Shown here: positions 44,452-52,101 of the stretch, piece by piece | How positions within the stretch are numbered: the stretch's first letter is position 1 | Layout: each line of letters opens with the position of its first letter | Source: Streptomyces sp. NA04227 | GTDB lineage: Bacteria > Actinomycetota > Actinomycetes > Streptomycetales > Streptomycetaceae | Reading direction: 5' to 3' | DNA: 64,000 nt | Assembly (NCBI RefSeq): GCF_013364195.1 | Contig: NZ_CP054918.1 | Span: 4,515,001-4,579,000, forward strand | Position numbers and translations under genes: made by a program | Notes under the pieces: model-generated | Database searches by the model: none | Told to the model about the DNA's origin: nothing | What the model saw: only the letters and a program-made list of their open reading frames with translations

Positions 44452-45591
44452 CTACGCGGGCAGGGGCCAGGACGGGCCGTCGGGAGCACCGATCCACACG
44501 TGTTGTGTGTGGTCGGGCGTGACCGACATGCCGAAGGCGGACTGGTCGGGTGCTCCTGCCTGGTGCCATGTGGAGACGGCGGCTTCGACTTGGTCCCAGA
44601 GCCGTAGCGGCCCGTGCTGATGCACGATCCACGTCCGGCCGTGAGCTTCTGTCCACGCCTGGGATCCGGTGGCGACGTCCACCAGGAGCACTCCGTCTCC
44701 GGTCGTCATCAGCTCAGCCGAGGGGGCGGCCAATTGGGCCACGAACCTTCCGGTCCAATTCTCCAGCTCATGAGGGTCGATGAAGCATTCACGGGCTGTC
44801 CCGTAGTGCTGGAAGCAGGCGGCACAGGGCGGCCGCTCATGGGGTCGGGCCAACATGTAGGACACCTGGTCGCCCGTGAAACGGCCGGACGCACCGCCGT
44901 CCTCGCTCAGGGTCAGGCGGACCAGCCCGGACGCGAGCATCCACCCGCTGATGGTGGTGGTGAGGGTCCCGCCCTCGCGGACCTGCGTCATCCAGGAGAA
45001 GGGAACGGTCCGCACGGCGCAGGTGGCTACGAGGGCGTCGTACGGGGCTCTCGGCCGGTGCCCGAGAAGCCCGTCCCCGATCACGAGGGTCGGCGCGTAT
45101 CCGCATTCTCGGAGAGCGGCGGCGGCACGGTCGGCCACGTCCCGGTCGTACTCGACGGAGGTGATGCGCTCGGACCCGAGGCGATGGCACAACACAGCGG
45201 TGGAATACCCGGTCCCGGTGCCGATCTCCAGCACCCTGTCTCTCTCGCTGATGCCTGCCTCTTCGAGCATCCGGACGACGAGCGACGGCAGCGTGGACGA
45301 CGACGTAGGGCTGCCGGACACAGGCGCGCCCGTGGCGTCGGCGTGGACGCCTTCGACCTGCGTGACCCACGTCTGATCGCCGTAGACCATCCGAAGCCAT
45401 GCGTCCTCGTCGGTGTCGCCACGTCGCACCGGCTCCCAGGCGGTGCCATCCGGCCGGAAGACGGCGGAACCGAGAAACACCTCCCGGGGAACGGACTCGA
45501 CTGCCGCCCGCCATCCCGGCTCGGTCAGTGATCCGCTCGCGGTGATGTGCTCGGCAAGCGCGCGCCGCAACGCCGCGGGGTCGGTTGTCAT
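44452..45591 (-). CDS. PIMT-like methyltransferase of an ATP-grasp peptide (graspetide) system
   Basis: 379 aa from the ATG at 45591, which overlaps the ATP-grasp stop by 4 bp. Residues 80-220 are a protein-L-isoaspartate O-methyltransferase-like domain: SGSPTSSSTLP (like the PIMT substrate loop) and SAM motif VLEIGTGTGYST (120-131). A ~150-residue C-terminal extension with a CAAC pair is typical of the methyltransferases linked to ATP-grasp peptide maturases. In fuscimiditide biosynthesis such an enzyme methylates an Asp side chain of the crosslinked peptide, leading to an aspartimide. The same role is inferred here from neighbours and sequence. Confidence 0.88.
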   Translation of the reverse strand: MTTDPAALRRALAEHITASGSLTEPGWRAAVESVPREVFLGSAVFRPDGTAWEPVRRGDTDEDAWLRMVYGDQTWVTQVEGVHADATGAPVSGSPTSSSTLPSLVVRMLEEAGISERDRVLEIGTGTGYSTAVLCHRLGSERITSVEYDRDVADRAAAALRECGYAPTLVIGDGLLGHRPRAPYDALVATCAVRTVPFSWMTQVREGGTLTTTISGWMLASGLVRLTLSEDGGASGRFTGDQVSYMLARPHERPPCAACFQHYGTARECFIDPHELENWTGRFVAQLAAPSAELMTTGDGVLLVDVATGSQAWTEAHGRTWIVHQHGPLRLWDQVEAAVSTWHQAGAPDQSAFGMSVTPDHTQHVWIGAPDGPSWPLPA

Positions 45592-46562
45592 GCTCGCTCT
45601 CCTGCGTACTCCAGCTGGTCGGCAAGGGCTGTGGTGATGGGCTGGCAGATGGGGTCCGGAAACCAGGCCCATTGACCGTTCGGGTTGCACTCGTACAGCC
45701 ACCATCGGCCATCGGTGCCGAGGCCGAAGTCGAACGCTCCGTAGACGAGCCCGAAGGCGTCGAGATAGGAGCGCACGCCCTGGGCCACGTCGGTCGGCGT
45801 CTCGATCGCGGTGTAGGACAGTGAGTCGTAGTGGCGCCGCCAGTCCACGCCCGGCGATCCGTCGATGCGAACGGCGAACTGCTGATCAGCCACAGCCGTC
45901 AGCCGTATGTCAGCTGTCTTCCGCACTCGCTGCTGGAACAGGTGCGCCGTTCGCGATACTCCGGCGTCGATGGTGTCAGGGGCGACGTCCTCGATCCATA
46001 CCGTGGCGGCGCGCGCGTCGACACCGGTGAAGTCGCTGTTCCAGAGCGGCTTGTAGATCACCGGCGCATACTCGCAGGCGTACTCGCGGGCGCGGGCGGG
46101 GTCGTTGGTGATCAGGGTCGGCGGCACGTTGAGCCCACAGCGTGCCGCCATCGCGAGCTGGGTCGGCTTGTACTCGGCATCCCGGTTCCGCCAGGGGTGA
46201 TTGAGGTAGTGCGCGCGGGGGAGCGCCGCCAGAACACCGCCGAGCCCGTAGCGGGCCTGATCCGCACACCAGCGCGCGCCCTGTCGGTTCAGCCCGGACG
46301 CGGACGAGTACGGACTGGGGCGACGCCAGTAGACGGAGCGCACCGCGCTGAGTTCGACAATGCGGCTCCGCGTGCGCAGCGTGCCGCCCATACCCGAGCC
46401 GTCGAACGTGGCGCCAACCGTCACGTCCGTGGGGAAGTCGCCCGGGTCGAGACGGGCGACGGGTACATCACGCCGGTTCAGCTCTTCGATCACCAGATCC
46501 GCCGTCACGTCGTCCAGGCGCGTGACGACGAGCACGGTAGGTCCGGCTTCCCTGCCGCACAT
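45588..46562 (-). CDS. ATP-grasp ribosomal peptide maturase (graspetide synthetase)
   Basis: 324 aa. ATP-grasp fold: YWRRPSPY near residue 78, PPTLITNDP, PVIYKPLW (ATP-binding Lys, about 168), Arg/Asp-rich catalytic segment KTADIRLTAV, and the metal-binding end FDFGLGTDGRWWLYECNPNGQW. It belongs to the MvdD/TgmB-like maturases that join Ser/Thr or Lys side chains of a precursor to Asp/Glu carboxylates, giving ester or amide macrocycles. The ATG at 46562 shares its first base with the precursor stop (TGATG), so enzyme and substrate are coupled. Confidence 0.92.
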   Translation of the reverse strand: MCGREAGPTVLVVTRLDDVTADLVIEELNRRDVPVARLDPGDFPTDVTVGATFDGSGMGGTLRTRSRIVELSAVRSVYWRRPSPYSSASGLNRQGARWCADQARYGLGGVLAALPRAHYLNHPWRNRDAEYKPTQLAMAARCGLNVPPTLITNDPARAREYACEYAPVIYKPLWNSDFTGVDARAATVWIEDVAPDTIDAGVSRTAHLFQQRVRKTADIRLTAVADQQFAVRIDGSPGVDWRRHYDSLSYTAIETPTDVAQGVRSYLDAFGLVYGAFDFGLGTDGRWWLYECNPNGQWAWFPDPICQPITTALADQLEYAGERA

Positions 46563-46816
46563 CAGTCACTGTCTCCCTGCTGATCGCTGCCCTGATCGGA
46601 GTTGCCGTCCAGGCTGGTCCGCGTGTTCGTCTCCTTCGACGTTTCCGACCTCTTGTGCCTGTCCCATGCCGGGAGCGTGGCGCCGTCCTCGGTGAGCCAT
46701 CGGCCGGTCTGCGTCTCGGGGTCCAGGACGACGAGGGCCGCCGGTACAACCGCACTGCTTGGGAAGGGCTTCATCCGGCGGACTCCCCACGGGGTGTCCT
46801 TCGTGGCCACTGCCAT
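46562..46816 (-). CDS. graspetide precursor peptide
   Basis: 84 aa from the ATG at 46816 with GAAAGGAAG upstream. The leader contains PWGVRRMKPFP (residues 9-19), the recognition element of ATP-grasp-modified RiPP precursors. The C-terminal ~30 residues are a core rich in ring-forming partners: Ser/Thr at 57, 59, 60, 63, 65, 67, 68, 73, 77, 83 and Asp/Glu at 58, 62, 70, 74, 78, 82, 84. A single Asp-Gly (70-71) is a plausible aspartimide site. No Cys in the core. It is directly followed by the ATP-grasp and methyltransferase genes. Ring connectivity cannot be read from sequence. Confidence 0.88.
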   Translation of the reverse strand: MAVATKDTPWGVRRMKPFPSSAVVPAALVVLDPETQTGRWLTEDGATLPAWDRHKRSETSKETNTRTSLDGNSDQGSDQQGDSD

Positions 46817-46935
46817 GCGTGATCTTCCTTTCGTGGCGGGACGTTCTCGGGCGGAGCGACAATCCGGCGCTGGGCCGGACAGAGGGTGAAAGGGCCGTGC
46901 GTTCAGCGGGAACGGGGCATCTCTCCTGGCGTGGG

Positions 46936-47469
46936 TCATCGCGCCGCCACGTCGGCCCACACCGCTTTGCCGAACGGGATGTCGTACGTGCCCCATTGCC
47001 CGGGACACAGGGCGTCGAGGATGAGCAGACCGCGCCCGCGCTCTCGGGTGTCCGACGCGGGTCGAGTGCGCGGTCGGCGCCGTACGGGGTCGTGCACTTC
47101 GATGCGGGTTCGTGTGGCGTTGGCGTCGAGGACGACACGGACAGAGTCGCCTGGCTCGGTGCCGTAGCGGATGGCGTTGGTGACCAGTTCGCTGGTGACG
47201 AGGATGACGGTGTCGATGTGATCCGTGTCCGCCGCCGGTGCGTGATGGGCCAGGAACTTATCCGTGAACTGGCGGGCTCTTCTCACGGATTCGGAAGCGC
47301 CAGGGAGCACCAGGACTGACGGCGGGCCGACTTGATGTAGGCAACGGGCATGCTTGCGGGCGAACGAATGCTCAGCCGACTGCGGTTCTTGAGGCGGAGG
47401 CCTCAACCCTTCACGTTGCAAGACCGGTGTGCTCGATGCGACTTGAGGCATCGTGCCGTGCGGTTTCAC
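46936..47469 (-). CDS. RsbW/SpoIIAB-like HATPase (anti-sigma/ATP-binding regulatory) protein
   Basis: 177 aa. GHKL ATPase fold: VRRARQFTDKF, N-box TSELVTNAIRYG (about residue 95), and G-box RGRGLLILDALC. Such small HATPase proteins are very frequent in Streptomyces and act as anti-sigma factors or orphan regulators. The first ~45 residues are non-conserved. It lies 120 bp upstream of the graspetide precursor on the same strand, as often seen for RiPP loci of this genus, but a functional link is inference. Confidence 0.85.
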   Translation of the reverse strand: MKPHGTMPQVASSTPVLQREGLRPPPQEPQSAEHSFARKHARCLHQVGPPSVLVLPGASESVRRARQFTDKFLAHHAPAADTDHIDTVILVTSELVTNAIRYGTEPGDSVRVVLDANATRTRIEVHDPVRRRPRTRPASDTRERGRGLLILDALCPGQWGTYDIPFGKAVWADVAAR

Positions 47470-47726
47470 ACCCTGCTCCCTCCCGCACGCTTGGTGCGCG
47501 TGTCGGCACTCTCAGCTATCGGATGCCTAAGAGCGTGATCTCAACGCACGGCCATAGCTAGCCGGAAAACCTCCTCAAACAGAGCTCGGCAGGTTTCAAC
47601 AGCGGTGGGGCTGTTCCTAGAAACCACATCAAGGGCAGTGCGGCTGCGCTGTTCGTGCCGCATAGGAGGGGTAGCAGTTCTAACGTCGGTGCAAGAGCTG
47701 ACTGACCACACCAGCGAGGAGGCACA
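47470..47726. promoter_or_regulatory. divergent intergenic region, HATPase / TPR regulator
   Basis: 257 bp, moderately AT-rich, no credible gene. GAGGAGG at 47716-47722 serves the GTG at 47727. I see no convincing inverted repeat. Confidence 0.35.
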
Positions 47727-49073
47727 GTGTTCACGCTTCTCCGTAAGCTGCTCGACCAGCGTGAGTGGCGCGATCGCGAAACCTTCTGCACGCACTTCGA
47801 AAGAGCTGCCCGCCGCTTGGCCGAGCTTGAAGGAAATCCGTCGTTAGCGACGCTCGCCCCGTCCAAGGCCACATTCGAGAACTGGTACTACGGCAAGCAC
47901 CGTCCGCAGCGAGATGCCCGGCGAGTGCTGATCCACATGTTCGGCTACAGCATCGAGCGATTGTGGAGCGAGCCGGAGGACGAACCTTCACCTGTCTCCG
48001 ACGCGATGTTCAGTTCCCCTATCCAAGAGGCCTCCGCCGACGTCGGCATGGGGCTGAACGAGATGAAAAGGACGGGTGCCATGGCTGCACGCCGCGCAAT
48101 CGACTTCGCCCTCGGGGCAGAACGCTGTCACGTCGGGGACGAGGCGATGGGGTTCCTTACGGACGAGGTGAAGCGCCTGGTCGATGATTACCCGCGGGTC
48201 CCTCTCTCCACGATCTGGGCCGATCTCGCCAGTGCCCAGGAGGATGCGTTCCGGCTCCTGGAAGGTGGCCGGGCTCGGCCCTCGCAACTGCGGGATCTCA
48301 ACTTCATCGCGGCGGTGCTGTCCTTCCTCATGGCCAAGGGCTCCCACGACTTGGGCGACCCGAAGGCTGCCATGGCGCAGGCCCGCACTGCCGCTTTCTG
48401 TGCGAGGCATGCGGAACACAGCGGTCTCATCGCCATGGTGGACGGGCTGAAGTCTCTGATCGCCTACTGGGCCAACCGCCCTGAGGATGCACTGCACTTC
48501 GCTCGGCAGGGCTCGGTCGCTGCCGCAGACCGACGAGGAACCGTGGGCATTTGGCTCCAAGGACTCCAGGCACGGGCAGCTGCACTCCTCGGCGATGAGG
48601 AGACGGCAGCCGCTGCGCGTCGACGAGCAGTGGACCTGCGCGAACAGGTCCAGTTCGATGACCTCGACGCCTATGGCGGACTTCTCACGCACTCCGTCAT
48701 GAAGCAGGCGTACTACATGGTCGAAGCCGAGGTGCTGCTCCAGAACGGGGGTTCGGCCCTCTGTTCTCAGGCAGAGGCTGCCGTTGCCGGATTCAGCGAT
48801 CGGACCGCGCCCGACTGGGCTTTCGGAGACGAGGCGGGTTCCCGCTGCAATCTCGCCCTGACCAGGCTCTTCTCTGACGATCTGGATGGTGCGGCCGACG
48901 CCGTACGGCCTGTTCTCGACCTCCCTGCCGGGCTCCGCAACAACGGAATCGTCGTCTCGGTTCATCGTGTTCGTGACGTGCTTGCGAAGGGCACCATGAG
49001 CAGTGCGGCCCTCGCTGTTGACCTCCGGCAGGAGATCCAGACCTACAGCCCTCCCAGGCCTGCGCTCTCATAG
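47727..49073 (+). CDS. XRE/TPR-type regulator (helix-turn-helix N-terminus, tetratricopeptide-like body)
   Basis: 448 aa from a GTG at 47727. The first ~70 residues (RETFCTHFERAARRLAELEG ... SKATFENWYYGKHRPQRDARRVLIHMFGYS) look like the degenerate HTH of Streptomyces XRE-family regulators. The remaining 350 residues are alpha-helical with TPR-like Ala/Leu periodicity (FLMAKGSHDLGDPKAAMAQARTAAFCARHA). This kind of protein commonly accompanies RiPP and HATPase genes in Streptomyces and may sense a peptide or small molecule. It is divergent from the HATPase gene. Confidence 0.7.
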   Translation: MFTLLRKLLDQREWRDRETFCTHFERAARRLAELEGNPSLATLAPSKATFENWYYGKHRPQRDARRVLIHMFGYSIERLWSEPEDEPSPVSDAMFSSPIQEASADVGMGLNEMKRTGAMAARRAIDFALGAERCHVGDEAMGFLTDEVKRLVDDYPRVPLSTIWADLASAQEDAFRLLEGGRARPSQLRDLNFIAAVLSFLMAKGSHDLGDPKAAMAQARTAAFCARHAEHSGLIAMVDGLKSLIAYWANRPEDALHFARQGSVAAADRRGTVGIWLQGLQARAAALLGDEETAAAARRRAVDLREQVQFDDLDAYGGLLTHSVMKQAYYMVEAEVLLQNGGSALCSQAEAAVAGFSDRTAPDWAFGDEAGSRCNLALTRLFSDDLDGAADAVRPVLDLPAGLRNNGIVVSVHRVRDVLAKGTMSSAALAVDLRQEIQTYSPPRPALS

Positions 49074-49098
49074 CGGCAACACGATAGGTTGCCAAACC

Positions 49099-49665
49099 GT
49101 GCACCCAGTGAACCGAGCGAGCAGCCGTCTGCTGCTGCGTGAGCTGACGACGGACGACGTGGACGCCGTGTTCGCGGTCTACGGAAGCCCGGAGGCGACG
49201 GAGCACCTGTCCTTCGAGCCGAGATCGGTCTCCGAAGTACGCGACATCGTCTCCCGTTCCATCGCCTCGTCCCGTGCCGTTCCCCGAAGCGAGTACGCGC
49301 TGGCCGTCGTAAGGCGAGACGCGGACGAGATCATCGGGGCGGACGAGGTCATCGGGTTCGGCAGGTTGGCCACCGATCCTCATCAACCGTCGGGGGCCAC
49401 GATGGGGTTCGCGCTGCGTCCCGAGGTGTGGCGGGCCGGGTACGGCCTGGAGACGGTTCGGCTGCTGCTCGGACTCGCCTTCGACGACTTGGGCCTGCAC
49501 CGCGTCTGGGGCGCTCGCTCACCGGCCAACGTGGCCTCGGCCGTGACCATGAACCGGGCAGGGATGGTGGAGGAGGGGCGTATTCGCGAGCACGTACAGA
49601 AGGGCGGGGTGTGGCGCGATTCGGTGGTGCACTCGATCCTGGAGCGTGAGTGGGCGGCACGGTAA
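49099..49665 (+). CDS. GNAT family N-acetyltransferase (RimJ/RimL-like)
   Basis: 188 aa from a GTG at 49099. RLLLRELTTDDVDAVFAVYGSPEATEHL opens the fold, and the acetyl-CoA site is RPEVWRAGYGLETVRLLLGLAF, then LGLHRVWGARSPANVASAVTMNRAGMVEEG. These are RimJ/RimL-type features. It acetylates an amine, possibly an N-terminus, a polyamine or an antibiotic. It is 25 bp downstream of the TPR regulator; a small inverted repeat GGCAAC-N7-GTTGCC (49075-49093) lies between them. Confidence 0.88.
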   Translation: MHPVNRASSRLLLRELTTDDVDAVFAVYGSPEATEHLSFEPRSVSEVRDIVSRSIASSRAVPRSEYALAVVRRDADEIIGADEVIGFGRLATDPHQPSGATMGFALRPEVWRAGYGLETVRLLLGLAFDDLGLHRVWGARSPANVASAVTMNRAGMVEEGRIREHVQKGGVWRDSVVHSILEREWAAR

Positions 49666-49710
49666 TCCGTGCCGTCCCACCGTGTGCCTGACTCGTCCGC
49701 CGGCCAGATG

Positions 49711-50217
49711 TCACTCGACGCGGGCGAGCCCTGCCAGGTCCCCGCGGTGTTCTTCGTCCACCTCGATGCGTACCGCGCGGGCGCCGGTGTGCCGGTGGAT
49801 TGCCTGCGCCGCGCGTGAAGCGGCGTCGAGGAGCGATACGCCGTGGGTGACGCAGTGCGACTCCGAGGGGCCGGTGCCGCCCCAGGTGACACCGATGGAC
49901 CCGTTGGCGTAGTCGCCGAGGTCTTCGCCGAGCCGGGCGAAGGGCTCGGTGTCCCACTCGGTGAGCGTGCGGTCGAGGACGAGGGTGAACTCCCAGCGAG
50001 GCATGGCGTCGACGGCACGTTGCTCATCCGCCGTGAGTTCGGCGACGGCTCGCTCCACGTCCGCGTCCGGCCGTGCTTCGAGCATCCACTTGATCAGCAT
50101 GGCGTGGATATTGCGGCTGGTGGCCGAGTTGATCTCGATGTCGAACTGCTCGCGGCGGTACTTGGGGAGCGCCGCGCGAACGGCGGGGATCGTGTCGGGC
50201 ACGTCGGGTGTGGTCAC
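49711..50217 (-). CDS. hypothetical protein
   Basis: 168 aa from a GTG at 50217 with AGGAGGA upstream. Not recognised. The N-terminus (TIPAVRAALPKYRREQFDIEI) and middle (AELTADEQRAVDAMPRW) resemble small Streptomyces proteins found next to short toxin-like genes. The C-terminus is a compact alpha/beta segment (RAVRIEVDEEHRGDLAGL). No Cys-rich, membrane or secretion features. It is 17 bp downstream of the 69-aa gene on the same strand, so the two are probably one operon. Confidence 0.65.
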   Translation of the reverse strand: MTTPDVPDTIPAVRAALPKYRREQFDIEINSATSRNIHAMLIKWMLEARPDADVERAVAELTADEQRAVDAMPRWEFTLVLDRTLTEWDTEPFARLGEDLGDYANGSIGVTWGGTGPSESHCVTHGVSLLDAASRAAQAIHRHTGARAVRIEVDEEHRGDLAGLARVE

Positions 50218-50234
50218 CGGGTTCCTCCTAGTTC

Positions 50235-50444
50235 CTAGTGCTTGTGGCTGCGTACGAACCGTGCGATGCGCTTGGCGGCGTCGTCGGCGCTGCGGGGCGT
50301 GCAGTTGACGGTTTCCCTGCCGCCGCAGGTACAGCAGATGACGTAGCCCCAGACGTGCCCATTGTGGACTTCCTTGACCTCGAACCCGGCTTTCCGAGCG
50401 GTCTTGAGTTCCTTCTCGATCTGCTTCTTCTGGTGCGGGCTCAC
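50235..50444 (-). CDS. small HicA-like hypothetical protein
   Basis: 69 aa from a GTG at 50444 with GGGAGGGGA upstream. Basic; KKQIEKELKTARKAGFEV followed by NGHVWGYVICCTCGG and a C-terminal helix resembles the small double-stranded-RNA-binding-like fold of HicA toxins (lysine helix, G-F, glycine then His). The C-C-x-C set is unusual for HicA and might bind metal. With the downstream 168-aa gene it could be a toxin-antitoxin pair, but the neighbour is not an obvious HicB, so confidence in function is low. Confidence 0.6.
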   Translation of the reverse strand: MSPHQKKQIEKELKTARKAGFEVKEVHNGHVWGYVICCTCGGRETVNCTPRSADDAAKRIARFVRSHKH

Positions 50445-50655
50445 CGGTCCCCTCCCGGTCAGACGGCGACGGAGCCATGGGCGTGCATCCCTCAATGGCG
50501 CAGAGTCAGTTGCTGTACACCGAGAGTAGCGAGTCGACGAGGGCGGACATGTACTCGATTCCGTTTCTGTCCGGCGGAGCTCCCCGGAAGGAGTCCAGTA
50601 CTCGGCTGTCGGCCGACGACCGGATGTCGTTGCCCTGGACCCGTCTGCCTGAGCG
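50445..50655. other. intergenic stretch, no gene seen
   Basis: About 210 bp between the 69-aa gene and the dehydratase remnant. AT content is higher than average near 50510-50560. No gene, hairpin or promoter I can defend. Confidence 0.4.
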
Positions 50656-50763
50656 CAGTACGTATTCGCCCTGCATGCCATCAGGCACGGCAGTTCGTCG
50701 GGTACATGGCCCGGGAGCCGGGTTGCGAAGGGGAGGGCAGCTGCCGGTTCCATGGCGATGCGG
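50656..50763 (-). pseudogene. remnant of a threonine dehydratase-like gene (3' end)
   Basis: This 108-bp segment aligns without gaps to 55310-55417, the 3' end of the PLP dehydratase gene, with about 19 mismatches by hand alignment. The minus-strand reading EPAAALPFATRLPGHVPDEL mirrors EPAAALPFAAWLAGHVPGEL of the intact gene, keeping the same reading frame, but there is no upstream body and no start. It is a decayed fragment left by duplication, deletion or transfer of a related gene. The ECF41-like sigma gene begins 87 bp beyond it. Confidence 0.75.
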
Positions 50764-50849
50764 CGCAAGAAGCAGGTGTCTGGCGGGATTTGGGCGCGTA
50801 CTCCCTCCTCGACGGGGGTCAGCAATTCAGGAGCTCTAGGATCGCCAGC

Positions 50850-51794
50850 ATGGCGCTGATCGCGAGTGACGTGGACCGGTTCGAGGCTGCCAGGCCCCGG
50901 CTGGAGGCCATCGCCTACCGGCTGCTCGGTTCGGCGAGTGAGGCGGAGGACGCGGTGCAGGAGACGTTCCTGCGCTGGCAGGCGGCCGACGTCGGGCGGA
51001 TCGAGGTGCCCGAGGCCTGGTTGACGAAGGTGCTCACCAACTTCTGCCTCAATCAGCTCACTTCGGCGCGCGCCCGCCGGGAGACGTACGTGGGTGCGTG
51101 GCTGCCCGAGCCGCTGCTCGCCGGGGACCCGATGCTCGGTCCCGCCGACACGGCCGAGCAGCGGGAGTCGGTGTCGTACGCCGTTCTCGTACTGCTTGAG
51201 CGGTTGTCGCCCAACGAGCGGGCGGTGTACGTGCTGCGTGAGGCCTTCGACTACCCGCACCGGGAGATCGCCGAGATACTCGACATCACCGAGGCCGCGA
51301 GCCAGCAGATCTTCCACCGGGCCAAGAAGCACGTCGCGGACGGCAAGTCGCGCACCCGGATCGACGAGGCCGCCGCACAGCGGATCGTCGAGGAGTTCCT
51401 GGCCGCGGCGACCAGCGGCCACACCGAACCCCTCGTACGGCTGCTCACCGAGGACGCCGTGTCGTTCGGTGACGGCGGCGGCAAGGTCCCGGCTCGCGCG
51501 CGAGTGGTCCAGGGCGCGCTCGCGGTCGCCGGCTTCCTGCGCGGTGTTTTCCAGCCGAGCGACGCCAAGCGGGCCGTTATCGGCGGGGCACCGGGGTTCT
51601 ATGCCGCGATCGTCAACGGTGGGGCCGCCGCGGTGGCGGTCGTGGACGGCGTCGTCGTCGGCATCACCTGCCTGGACGTCACCGCGGACGGCATCGCCGC
51701 GGTCCGCAACCAGGTCAACCCCGACAAGCTCGTCCGCGCGACCGAACGGTGGGCGGCCGCGGATCACCGGGAGCCCCCGCTCTACACCCTGTGA
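50850..51794 (+). CDS. ECF41-like sigma factor with SnoaL-type C-terminal domain
   Basis: 314 aa from the ATG at 50850. Sigma region 2 (FEAARPRLEAIAYRLLGSASEAEDAVQETFLRW) and region 4 (LSPNERAVYVLREAFDYPHREIAEILDIT) are followed by a ~120-residue SnoaL-like domain carrying DGGGK (SFGDGGGKVPARARV), the hallmark of the ECF41 group. In that group the C-terminal domain controls sigma activity in place of an anti-sigma factor, and the sigma usually regulates an adjacent oxidoreductase-type gene, here the flavoprotein at 52102. A matching ECF41 promoter was not found with confidence. Confidence 0.88.
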   Translation: MALIASDVDRFEAARPRLEAIAYRLLGSASEAEDAVQETFLRWQAADVGRIEVPEAWLTKVLTNFCLNQLTSARARRETYVGAWLPEPLLAGDPMLGPADTAEQRESVSYAVLVLLERLSPNERAVYVLREAFDYPHREIAEILDITEAASQQIFHRAKKHVADGKSRTRIDEAAAQRIVEEFLAAATSGHTEPLVRLLTEDAVSFGDGGGKVPARARVVQGALAVAGFLRGVFQPSDAKRAVIGGAPGFYAAIVNGGAAAVAVVDGVVVGITCLDVTADGIAAVRNQVNPDKLVRATERWAAADHREPPLYTL

Positions 51795-52101
51795 CGCCTT
51801 GCCGGTTGGGGCCTTCCTGATCGGCGTCTTCCGATCGACGTCTTCCGATCGGGGTCGTCGGGATCGACGACCGCCCCCGGCGGCCTTCCGCGCGGCGACC
51901 CGCTTCCACGCGGCGTCCCCCTCGCCGTCCCTCCTCCGGCTCACCGTCCCTCTTCCGAGTGGCTCCCCGCCGACCGTCGCCCGTCCGGCTCGCTATGACG
52001 TGCTTCACACCCCGACCCTGTCAGGAAACGCCGGGCCGTCCGGTTCAAGGGGCGAAACCGCGCACGACAACGGCGGTAACCGCGCAGTCAGGAGCAGGCA
52101 C
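51795..52101 (+). promoter_or_regulatory. intergenic region ahead of the NDH-2-like gene
   Basis: 307 bp. The first 70 bp hold a short repetitive block (CTTCCGATCG copies near 51825-51860). The remainder is pyrimidine-rich with no gene. AGGAG just before 52102 is the ribosome site. Confidence 0.35.

Noticed and set aside
52000..52101. ECF41 promoter (TGTCACA ... CGTC) ahead of the flavoprotein gene
   Set aside because: TGTCAGG and CGTC exist near 52017-52040 but are only about 11 bp apart, too close for the expected spacing.
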